Below are positions 19,604 through 26,809 of a stretch of 64,000 nucleotides of DNA, piece after piece. Numbering within the stretch: the stretch's first letter is position 1; each line of letters starts with the position of its first letter. Origin of the DNA: Bifidobacterium actinocoloniiforme DSM 22766 (GTDB taxonomy: Bacteria > Actinomycetota > Actinomycetes > Actinomycetales > Bifidobacteriaceae); assembly GCF_001263395.1 (NCBI RefSeq), contig NZ_CP011786.1, forward strand, positions 1 to 64,000, read 5' to 3'. The notes under the pieces were generated by a model, which made no database searches, had not been told where the DNA came from, and worked only from the letters and a program-made list of their open reading frames with translations. A program made the translations under genes and the position numbers.

Positions 19604-20380
19604 TCAGCCCTGGTCGACCCGACGTCCCTGGTGGAAGCGGGGCACTTGGTCGGACTCGACTGGCGCACCCAGGAAGAGCTCCGCGGAGGGGCAGGAGGCG
19701 GCCAGGGGGCAGTTGGCGCAGTCGGGTTTGCGGGAGTGGCAGGTGACTCGTCCGTGGAAGATGAGCCGGTGGGAGAGGTTGGTCCAGTCCTCGGGCGGGA
19801 AGCACTCGCAGATTTCGCGCTCGATCCTGACTGGGTCCGGATGGGTGGAGCGCCAGTCCTCCCGCCAGCGCAGGCGGGCCGTGACGCGGGTCACGTGGGT
19901 GTCCACTGGGAAGCCGGGGATGCCGAACGCGTTGCCTAGCACCACGTTTGCGGTCTTGCGGCCCACGCCAGGCAGTTTGACCAGCTCGTCCATGGCCGCC
20001 GGCACCTGGCCTTGGTAGTCGTCCACCAGCATCTGGGACAGGCCGATCAGGTGGACGGCTTTGGCGTGGTAAAAACCGACGGGATGGATGATGGCTTCCA
20101 CCTCGCCCAGGTCTGCTCCGGCCAGGGCCTTGGCGTCGGGAAAGCGTCGGAAAAGTTCTGGAGTGACCGTATTGACCCGCTTGTCGGTGGTTTGGGCGCT
20201 CAGGACCGTGGCTACCAGGAGCTCGAAGGCGTCACGGTGGTCCAGGGCGCAGACCGCGTCGGGGAACTCCTCGCATAGGATCTCATACTCTTGGTGCATT
20301 CGCTGGATTCGGGAGCGCTTGCCCTCCCGCCAGCTGCCGGGATGTTTCGCTGCCGTCGCCGCTGCTGCCATGCGTTTCAC
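19604..20380 (-). CDS. nth: Endonuclease III (DNA glycosylase/AP lyase)
   Basis: An endonuclease III that removes oxidised pyrimidines. It shows the helix-hairpin-helix with catalytic Lys (LPGVGRKTANVVL), the catalytic Asp in FPVDTHVTRV and the [4Fe-4S] ligands spaced C-X6-C-X2-C-X5-C near the C-terminus (CHSRKPDCANCPLAASC). The GTG start at 20380 overlaps the glnR stop (GTGA), implying coupling. The conserved fold starts near MHQEYEILCEEF, about 27 residues later, so a downstream start is possible. A Pro/Arg-rich tail follows the cluster. Confidence 0.93.
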   Translation of the reverse strand: MKRMAAAATAAKHPGSWREGKRSRIQRMHQEYEILCEEFPDAVCALDHRDAFELLVATVLSAQTTDKRVNTVTPELFRRFPDAKALAGADLGEVEAIIHPVGFYHAKAVHLIGLSQMLVDDYQGQVPAAMDELVKLPGVGRKTANVVLGNAFGIPGFPVDTHVTRVTARLRWREDWRSTHPDPVRIEREICECFPPEDWTNLSHRLIFHGRVTCHSRKPDCANCPLAASCPSAELFLGAPVESDQVPRFHQGRRVDQG

Positions 20381-21246
20381 ACCGTCTTTCCGCCCCCGTG
20401 CCCACTGTTAGCGTGAGGGTGCTTGCTTCGCGACGCCTTGTGGGTCTGCCGGTCCGGGGGCGTCGTGTCCTGCGTCGGCTCCTGGCCTCCCTTGGGCGTT
20501 TGGCGCCCGCTGCCATCTTTGCCCGGCTCCTGCCCGTCAGTATCGGCGGGGTCGAACCGGTAGCCCACATTGCGCACTGTGCCGATCAGATGCTCGTACT
20601 CACCGCCCAACTTGGCGCGCAAGCGGCGGATGTGCACGTCCACGGTGCGGGTGCCGCCGTAATAGTCATACCCCCATACCTCTTGGAGGAGCTGGGCGCG
20701 GGTGAAGACCCGACCCGGATGCTGCACCAAGTATTTGAGCAGCTCGAACTCCTTGTAGGCCAGGTCAATCGGCTGGCCGCGCAGGCGGGCCGTGTAGCCG
20801 TCCGTGTCCACCAGCAGGTCGCCGGCGCGGATTTGCCCTTCCTCAGGCTCCGGTTCCGCTTGGCTGGCGGCAGGGATGGGAGCGGAGGGATGGGAGCGCC
20901 TGCCCCCTTCGATGACCAGTCGCAGACGCGCTTCCACTTCGGCTGGGGACGCGGTGCGCACCACGATGTCCGTCAGCCCCCAGTCCCGGTTGACGACGGT
21001 GAAACCGCCTTCGCTCAGTACCAGGATGACCGGCGTGCCCAGGCCTGAGGCTCTCATCAGGCTGCACAGGGTCTTGGCGGAGGCCAGGTCGTCGCAGGCG
21101 TCAACGAAGAGTATGGTGTCCTCCGGCATTTTGACCAGGGAGTCGGCATCCAGCGGAAGCACGCGGACGCGATAGGAAAGCAAAGCCAAGGCGGGCAGCA
21201 CAGTAGCGGGGTCCTTAGCAAAGGTCATCAGCGTCAAATCCGTCAC
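20377..21246 (-). CDS. GlnR-like OmpR-family orphan response regulator
   Basis: A 289-residue regulator with an atypical N-terminal receiver and a C-terminal winged helix (YKEFELLKYLVQHPGRVFTR, then TRTVDVHIRRLRAKLGG and GTVRNVGYRF). The receiver lacks a normal acidic pocket but keeps Asp49 in ILFVDACDDLASAKTLC, as in actinobacterial GlnR, the nitrogen-assimilation regulator that acts without phosphorylation. No histidine kinase gene is nearby. The GTG start has GGAGGAGGG upstream. A Gln/Asp/Pro-rich tail is added at the C-terminus. It is transcribed with nth. GlnR function is inferred from similarity; MtrA/RegX3-like roles are less likely. Confidence 0.75.
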   Translation of the reverse strand: MTDLTLMTFAKDPATVLPALALLSYRVRVLPLDADSLVKMPEDTILFVDACDDLASAKTLCSLMRASGLGTPVILVLSEGGFTVVNRDWGLTDIVVRTASPAEVEARLRLVIEGGRRSHPSAPIPAASQAEPEPEEGQIRAGDLLVDTDGYTARLRGQPIDLAYKEFELLKYLVQHPGRVFTRAQLLQEVWGYDYYGGTRTVDVHIRRLRAKLGGEYEHLIGTVRNVGYRFDPADTDGQEPGKDGSGRQTPKGGQEPTQDTTPPDRQTHKASRSKHPHANSGHGGGKTV

Positions 21247-21453
21247 GGCCTTACCCTCCTCCCGCCTTGCGTGCGGCCCTCTTCAGGGTGTGGGACTCAT
21301 TGTACAGTCGGGTATGTCGAAGTGGTTCGATTACGAAGGCCGACAGCCAAAAGTGGGGAAGGCAGGGTAGATTAGTCTTGTCGGTTCGGGATACGCCGGC
21401 CCCGGCTTTGGAAGGCAATGGCTGGGGATTGAACTTCGTGGAGGCTTATAACG

Positions 21454-22275
21454 ATGGGCGGTAAAGGCGGAAAGCACGCGCGCGTAGGCACAGGGCCCAC
21501 GAGCGGGGGTGATTCCCGTAAGCGCTCCCCCCGGCGGCGCGGCCATCACGCTGCGCTCAAGCCTGGCATTCCACTGACCCAAGCCCTGCTTTTGCTCGTG
21601 CTCCTGCTGCCTTCGGTTCTGGCCCGCTCCCCGTTCGGCTCCGAGTCGCTGATCTCGGTCGCTAATTTGCTCTGCCTAGGTGTGGCAGTGATCTGCCTTT
21701 CCGCCTATTCCCTTGCCCGAGGCGGGGCCGATAGCCTGTTCGACAGCCTCTTTCCCTTCATCCTGGGAGCGGCCTCATTGATTGGCGCCTGCTATTGGAA
21801 CATGATCGCTGTGGTCAGCGGGAGCGAAGGTTTGGATGCGCAGTGGGCCGTGTTGGACAAGTGGGTGGACCTGGCTTGCCTGCTGTTGATTCTCCTGGTG
21901 GTTCTCGCTTTCGGTCGGCAGATGCTCCGTTTGAACCGTACGGAGGTGATTCGTGGCCTGTCGGCCAACGTTATCAGCGGTCTGACCTGCATTTGCGTGC
22001 CTGGCTGGATTTTCCTGCCTTCGCTGATGTCCCACCTATCGGTGGACCTGCCCGCTGGACTGGGCGATCGGAAGGCCTTGCTCTGCTCGCTGGCCGTGCT
22101 GGTCGCCCTGGTCCTGGCCGTCGGCTTGTGCGCCGCCTCCTGGGGCTGGTGGGTTGACCTGGGGGCCAGGAGGCGGCGCGAGGCCCAGTCCTGGCTGGCT
22201 ATCGCGTTGATTCCGATGATGCTGGCCGGGGGGCTGGTGGTCGTCGCCCTCTACACCGTTCACCTGTTGGGCTAG
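21454..22275 (+). CDS. Multi-pass membrane protein of unknown function
   Basis: A 273-residue protein with a basic Gly/Arg-rich cytoplasmic N-terminus (to about residue 37), then about six hydrophobic segments (roughly 43-60, 66-86, 95-120, 138-155, 170-190, 205-227 and 245-270). GGAGG lies nine bases before the ATG. No family is recognised. It is transcribed divergently from glnR and alone. It may be a small integral membrane protein restricted to bifidobacteria; no function can be inferred. Confidence 0.7.
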   Translation: MGGKGGKHARVGTGPTSGGDSRKRSPRRRGHHAALKPGIPLTQALLLLVLLLPSVLARSPFGSESLISVANLLCLGVAVICLSAYSLARGGADSLFDSLFPFILGAASLIGACYWNMIAVVSGSEGLDAQWAVLDKWVDLACLLLILLVVLAFGRQMLRLNRTEVIRGLSANVISGLTCICVPGWIFLPSLMSHLSVDLPAGLGDRKALLCSLAVLVALVLAVGLCAASWGWWVDLGARRRREAQSWLAIALIPMMLAGGLVVVALYTVHLLG

Positions 22276-22324
22276 GCCCGGTACGCACAGCCTCCCCGGC
22301 CCTGGTCCGGGTTGCTGGTACTGA

Positions 22325-22969
22325 TTACCGGCCGGAGTAGGTGACCACGTCGAGCTTCTGGTCCTGGTATTTGGCGAGGAAGACGTCGCTGACCCTCTTG
22401 ACGCCTTGCTCCTTGAGCTTGCCCTCCAGCCATTCTTCGTCGCGGTCCATCAGCTCCAGCACGTCCGGGTTGGTCCTGCCGTCCACGATGACTGGGTAGC
22501 GCACATCCTTATCGCCCTTGTGCAGAATCGTCAGGGAGCCGTTCTGCTCAACGATCGCCCGCTGCACGTCGTGGATGTCGGAGACCCCGCCGGTGCGCAG
22601 CTTGAAGTCCACTTCCTTGGCGGTCAGGTGGACTTTCAAGCAGTTTTTGACCAGGAGCTGGCCGTCTTTGACGATTGTGACCGGCTCGCCGTCTATGTAC
22701 TTGCCGACCGCGTGGATGTGGGTCTTGGCGTAGCGGGTGATGAGGATCAGCGAGGCCCAAATCAGCAGGATCACGATGTACTGGGCCATTGTGATCGTGC
22801 TGCTGTAAATCACGCCGCCGATAATGCCGCCCAGCACGTAGTTCTGCAACTGGTCGGTCGGTGAGGTCGGAGCCAGGTTGCCTTTGCCGGTCACGTTGAT
22901 CAGCAGGGTGATGAAGAGCAGGCCGATAATCAGCTTGGCCGCCACCTCGATATAGAAGTTGATGTCCAC
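22325..22969 (-). CDS. DUF421 domain membrane protein
   Basis: A 214-residue protein with three N-terminal membrane segments (to about residue 80) and a cytoplasmic mixed domain with the DUF421 pattern (VGKYIDGEPVTIVKDGQLL, LKVHLTAKEVDFKLRTGGV, AIVEQNGSLTIL), as in YetF/YdfS/YcaP-type proteins. The GTG start follows the stop of the DUF3290 gene by two bases, and its GGGGAG overlaps that stop, so the two are coupled. The DUF3290-DUF421 pair is common in Gram-positives and of unknown function. Confidence 0.88.
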   Translation of the reverse strand: MDINFYIEVAAKLIIGLLFITLLINVTGKGNLAPTSPTDQLQNYVLGGIIGGVIYSSTITMAQYIVILLIWASLILITRYAKTHIHAVGKYIDGEPVTIVKDGQLLVKNCLKVHLTAKEVDFKLRTGGVSDIHDVQRAIVEQNGSLTILHKGDKDVRYPVIVDGRTNPDVLELMDRDEEWLEGKLKEQGVKRVSDVFLAKYQDQKLDVVTYSGR

Positions 22970-22971
22970 GG

Positions 22972-23418
22972 CTACTCCCCTTTCACTGTGATGTCAGGCT
23001 CGTAAAGGTTGGCTTTGACCAACAGGAATTCCGAGCCGGAGCCGTTAAAGACCAGCGAGTAGTAGCCCTTGGGGGTTTTAACCAGCATATTGTTGTTGCG
23101 CGAGGTGTCGTTGATGGCTACTGAATGCGGGTCCACCCCCAGTTTCTTCGCGGATTTCTCGATGACCACCGTCAATTGCCCGCTCTGCACGCTGGCTGTG
23201 CGCAAGTTGGTGAAATCCGAGTACTGGATCGCGACCGCCAGCAGCAGGAGGGTGCCCAATATGATCGAGAGGTCCTTGTACTTCATGTCCCACTTATTGC
23301 GGGTGTACTTGACCATAAAGACTAAAAAGGCCAAGGCCAGCAAGGCGATCACCACGATCTTGGCGATCGCCCAGTTGGTCTGGCCCCCCTTTAAGTAGTC
23401 ATAGGTATAGAAGGTCAT
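22972..23418 (-). CDS. DUF3290 domain membrane protein
   Basis: A 148-residue protein with two N-terminal membrane helices (residues about 18-38 and 50-65) and an extracytoplasmic or cytoplasmic domain ending in NLYEPDITVKGE. It fits DUF3290, which is typically found just upstream of a DUF421 gene, as here. The function is unknown. The first gene of the pair; its ribosome binding site is weak. Confidence 0.85.
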   Translation of the reverse strand: MTFYTYDYLKGGQTNWAIAKIVVIALLALAFLVFMVKYTRNKWDMKYKDLSIILGTLLLLAVAIQYSDFTNLRTASVQSGQLTVVIEKSAKKLGVDPHSVAINDTSRNNNMLVKTPKGYYSLVFNGSGSEFLLVKANLYEPDITVKGE

Positions 23419-23531
23419 GTGCTGTTCGCCGTCCTTAAAGGCTGAATACGCCTACAGGGCAATTGTAGGACGGCCCTACCCCCAGATTGCCCCCAGGGGC
23501 CAGCGTTCGCGTTCGCCGCGGCTGTGAGCGC

Positions 23532-24755
23532 TCACGACAGGTAGCGCTTGAAAAGCTCCTTGTACAAGTGGGTGAAGTCCAGGTACATAGCCTTGGAAAC
23601 CCACTCGTTGTCTTGGTGCTGGGTACCTGAGCCGGGACCGAACATCAGGTAGTCGAAGCCAATCGGCTGGTCGATCAGGAACTTGGAGCCGTCGGTGCCG
23701 CCTGAGACGCCCAAGGTCACCAGGTCGGTCTTGGAGAAGGGGGCGCCTACCGCCTTGGACAGGGCACGGGCCTTGCGCTCGCCCTCCTCGGTCCATTCGA
23801 CTTTGGCCATGTAGGGCTTGGCCACTTCCTGGGCCAGCTTGATCAGTTTGGAGTCCACGTTGCCGATGATCGGCACGATGTCCATGTCCACATCCATGCT
23901 CACGTGCGCCTGGCTGGAGGCGTTGAAGGAGTCGATGACTTCATTGATGGTCTTGAGGATGACCTCGTTGTCGAACTCGGGAATCGTGCGGATGTTAATC
24001 TCCGCCTCGGCGTTGGCGGGGATGGCGTTGACCTGGTTGCCGCCGCGAATCGTGTCGATGTTGAAGACCGTGCCGCCTAGCACGTCGTTGTTGGCGGATG
24101 CGCTGGCCTGCGCCATGCGCTCCTTGATTTGGTCCAGGACTTGCAGCAGGGCCTCGACCGCGTTGACGCCCAGGGCGGGGATGGAGCTGTGGGCCGCCCT
24201 CCCCTGCGCCTTGATGGTCAGGTCCAGCTCTCCCTTGTTGGCGTAGACGGCCAAGTAGCCCGAGGGCTCGCCGATCAAAAGGGCGTCCACGCCCTTCATG
24301 TAGCCCTTGCGTTGGAGGATTTCCGCCCCCTCTTGGCCGACTTCCTCGCCGGAGGTGACCAAAAACTTGAGTGTGCCTTTGAGCGGAGCGTCTTCGCGCT
24401 TGAGCTCGATCATCGAGATGATCATGGCCGCCAGGCCGCTCTTCATGTCGGTGGCGCCGCGCCCGTAAAGGCTGTCTCCGTCATCGGCCTGGGTCAGGAC
24501 GAAGGGGTCGGTCTTCCAGTTGCCCCGATCCACGTCGACTACATCCATGTGGCCGGAGATCGCCAGGACCGGATGACCCGAGCCGATGGAGGCCACCAGG
24601 TCGGCGCGATCCTCGCCGGTCGGCACAATCTCGGATTCGATGCCCTCCTTGGCGAGCAGGGACTTGATGAATTCCGCCACCGGCAGCTCATGCCCGTTCA
24701 CGGATTGGAAGGCCACCAGCTTGCGCAGCAGCTCTAACTTCTCTTCGTTTGTCAT
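23532..24755 (-). CDS. M20-family ArgE/DapE-type metallopeptidase/deacylase
   Basis: A 407-residue M20 enzyme. The ATG at 24755 is chosen because AAGGAG lies upstream and the protein begins MTNEEKLELLRKLVAFQSVN like the family. Metal-site residues are visible: His69 and Asp71 in AISGHMDVVD, Asp103 in GATDMKSG and the Glu pair 137-138 in TSGEEVGQE. A lid/dimerisation domain lies in the middle. It probably hydrolyses an N-acylated amino acid, dipeptide or succinyl-diaminopimelate; the substrate cannot be told from sequence. A copy of the TGTGGTCGAATGT motif lies 108 bases upstream. Confidence 0.88.
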   Translation of the reverse strand: MTNEEKLELLRKLVAFQSVNGHELPVAEFIKSLLAKEGIESEIVPTGEDRADLVASIGSGHPVLAISGHMDVVDVDRGNWKTDPFVLTQADDGDSLYGRGATDMKSGLAAMIISMIELKREDAPLKGTLKFLVTSGEEVGQEGAEILQRKGYMKGVDALLIGEPSGYLAVYANKGELDLTIKAQGRAAHSSIPALGVNAVEALLQVLDQIKERMAQASASANNDVLGGTVFNIDTIRGGNQVNAIPANAEAEINIRTIPEFDNEVILKTINEVIDSFNASSQAHVSMDVDMDIVPIIGNVDSKLIKLAQEVAKPYMAKVEWTEEGERKARALSKAVGAPFSKTDLVTLGVSGGTDGSKFLIDQPIGFDYLMFGPGSGTQHQDNEWVSKAMYLDFTHLYKELFKRYLS

Positions 24756-24862
24756 CGAATGCTCCTTCTGCGTTTCCGCTTTAGGGGGTCGACCCCCGTG
24801 CTCGATCCCGTCCTGCTCCCACTCTATAGCTTTTCGTGCGCTTGCACGGGTTTGTTCGCGCA

Positions 24863-24875
24863 TGTGGTCGAATGT
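24863..24875 (+). promoter_or_regulatory. 13-base intergenic motif TGTGGTCGAATGT, copy 2
   Basis: An identical copy of the valS-upstream motif, between ppa and the M20 peptidase gene and 108-120 bases before the latter's start. Confidence 0.5.
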
Positions 24876-24971
24876 TGAGCGTCCAGATACGCCGCCGCCG
24901 GCGGGGCGAGGGTTCGGGCTTGGCGCCCATACCCCGTCCCTCCGGCGGCGGTTGCGGTTCCTCCGAAGGCC

Positions 24972-25463
24972 TCAGCCCTGGTCGGCCAAGCGCTTGCGGG
25001 CCGCGACGATCTCCTTGTCGGCGGCCTCGGCGTTGGTCCAGAAATCACCGGGCATGACTTCCTTGCCGGGCTCCAGGGCCTTGTACTGCTCGAAGAAGTG
25101 CTTGATCTCGGCCTTGTGGAAGTCGGACACGTCGTCGATGTCCTTGATGTCGTCGAAACGCACGTCGGCGGGCACGCACAAGACCTTGTCGTCGCCGCCG
25201 GCCTCGTCCACCATGTGGTACAGGCCCACGGCGCGGCACTCCACCACGCAGCCGGGGAAGACGGAGTTGGGAATCATCACCAGGGCGTCCAGCGGGTCGC
25301 CGTCCTCGCCCAGCGTGCCCTCGATATAGCCGTAATCGTCCGGGTAGCCCATAGAGGTGAACAGGGTGCGGTCCAGCTTGATGCGGCCGGACTCGTGGTC
25401 CACCTCGTACTTGTTGCGCGAACCGCGCGGAATCTCCACCAACACGTCGAACGTCTCTGCCAT
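24972..25463 (-). CDS. ppa: Inorganic pyrophosphatase
   Basis: A 163-residue soluble family I pyrophosphatase. The ATG at 25463 has AAGGAG upstream, and the protein starts [20 protein letters not shown] as expected. Signature elements are present: [29 protein letters not shown], which holds the catalytic Asp cluster, and a later KDIDDVSDF. It drives biosynthetic reactions by removing pyrophosphate. It is preceded by a DnaA-box-like sequence and a copy of the 13-base motif. Confidence 0.96.
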   Translation of the reverse strand: MAETFDVLVEIPRGSRNKYEVDHESGRIKLDRTLFTSMGYPDDYGYIEGTLGEDGDPLDALVMIPNSVFPGCVVECRAVGLYHMVDEAGGDDKVLCVPADVRFDDIKDIDDVSDFHKAEIKHFFEQYKALEPGKEVMPGDFWTNAEAADKEIVAARKRLADQG

Positions 25464-25560
25464 AGCCTGTCTCCTTACTCCTGGGATTTGCGCCTCGCAA
25501 ACCCGCCGACACTCACCGCTTACTCTACCCAGGCGCTTACCCAAGGCCGCCGGCTCGGAC

Positions 25561-25569
25561 TTATCCACA
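25561..25569 (+). promoter_or_regulatory. Perfect DnaA box TTATCCACA upstream of ppa
   Basis: TTATCCACA matches the consensus DnaA box exactly; a relaxed TTATCCCCA lies at 25641-25649. Only one perfect box is present, so this is not an origin. DnaA-dependent regulation of ppa or of the divergent gene is possible. Confidence 0.4.
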
Positions 25570-25586
25570 AGCGGCGACTGGCGGCC

Positions 25587-25599
25587 ACATTCGACCACA
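25587..25599 (-). promoter_or_regulatory. 13-base intergenic motif TGTGGTCGAATGT, copy 3 (inverted)
   Basis: The minus strand reads TGTGGTCGAATGT, 124-136 bases upstream of ppa and also upstream of the divergent membrane protein at 25750. Confidence 0.5.
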
Positions 25600-25749
25600 A
25601 GCCTGCAGCGGTTCGACGCGGATGGGCGCGGCTGTCAGACTTATCCCCATGCCTGGGCGCGCGGCTTAGGTGGGAAAGGGCTGGGTGTGTTTTGATAGAG
25701 CAAGAGCAGTGTCGGATATCAGCGTATCCACGGACGGAAAGGCACGGAC

Positions 25750-26703
25750 ATGGACGAGGACGGAAGGGGAGCCGAAGCGGCCGAAGGGCGGCGGTGGTCC
25801 CGGGGACGGATGATGGCGCTCGCTGGCGCGATTGTGGTCGTGGCCCTCCTGCTGGCGGCCGGGCTGGGCTGGTGGTCGCGCGACCAGTGGCGGCGGGCCC
25901 TGGCGGACTGCCAACAGGCGGCGGCGGGCTTATCTGAACAGGCCAAGGCCAGAGAGCCAGGGCTGGTGGTCCAGGCGCGCGCGGTTCAGGAGGGGCAGGT
26001 GACCAATCGCGAGACGCTGACCGCCTTGCAGGCAGCGGTCAAAGGGCTTGAACCGGTCAAACCGGAAGCCTGCCAGGTTTCGCAGGGTGTGGCCGGGCTC
26101 CGCTCAGCCAGTGAGCGGATGCGGGATCAGATGAATCGGCGCCAGTGGGCCAGCGTGCGGGTCCAACGGGCTGCGAAGGCGGTGTTGGCTTCGCGGGATG
26201 CGAAGAGTTTGGCGGACGCTAAGGCCGCGTTGAAAGCGAAGCAGGACGAGGGTTCGGCGCGTTTGGCGCAGACCGACGGGCAGGTGGCCGATGACGCCAC
26301 CCGTGAGCGGCTGCTGCAGGCGTTGGACGCGGCGGGCAAGGTCTCCTCCTCGAAGCCGTCCGACTACCAGCAGGCGCAGGCCGCCATCCAGGCCGCGCTC
26401 GACCAGGTCAACGCCAGCGCGCAGGCGAAGGCCGAGGCGGACGCTCAGGCCGCGCAAGCGGCTCAGGCGGCGCCGGCTCAGGCCGTCCAGCAGTCGGCCC
26501 CGGTCCAACGGTCGGCCCCCTCCTACAGCGGGGGTGGGTCTTCCTACCGGCCTTCCGTTAATCGCGGCGGCGGCTGGTCCGCGCCAGCACCGGCAGCGCC
26601 CGCCGCGCCACAAGGCGGAGGGGTTAGCGCTGATGTGAACAACTGGATGCATCACATGGGTAATCCTGTGTGCCAGAAGGGTCAGGCTTGTGGTATTGGC
26701 TGA
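25750..26703 (+). CDS. Single-pass membrane protein with exported Ala/Gln-rich stalk and Cys-pair tail
   Basis: A 317-residue protein: a short charged cytoplasmic N-terminus, one membrane segment (about residues 18-40), then an exported region with predicted helical/coiled-coil character. It contains the motif TDGQVADDATR, an Ala/Gln-rich stretch, a Gly/Ser/Tyr/Pro linker and a short tail with two cysteines (NPVCQKGQACGIG). The same order and motif occur in the protein at 34282-35352, so the two are paralogs. GGAAAGG precedes the ATG. It lies directly upstream of the large adhesin in the same direction. The function is unknown; the exposed tail could bind a partner or form a disulphide, which is inference. 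Confidence 0.7.
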   Translation: MDEDGRGAEAAEGRRWSRGRMMALAGAIVVVALLLAAGLGWWSRDQWRRALADCQQAAAGLSEQAKAREPGLVVQARAVQEGQVTNRETLTALQAAVKGLEPVKPEACQVSQGVAGLRSASERMRDQMNRRQWASVRVQRAAKAVLASRDAKSLADAKAALKAKQDEGSARLAQTDGQVADDATRERLLQALDAAGKVSSSKPSDYQQAQAAIQAALDQVNASAQAKAEADAQAAQAAQAAPAQAVQQSAPVQRSAPSYSGGGSSYRPSVNRGGGWSAPAPAAPAAPQGGGVSADVNNWMHHMGNPVCQKGQACGIG

Positions 26704-26809
26704 TTGATTAAGAATGTGCCAGCGGGGCTGATTGCTTGGTAGGTCGTCGCCCCGCTGGCTGGGTTGGACGAGCACGTGTGCCCGTCCCCTTCATGGTAAG
26801 GGAAAGCAT

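Noticed and set aside
25501-25749. Replication origin
   Set aside because: Only one perfect and one relaxed DnaA box, no AT-rich unwinding region, and no dnaA, dnaN or rpmH nearby.
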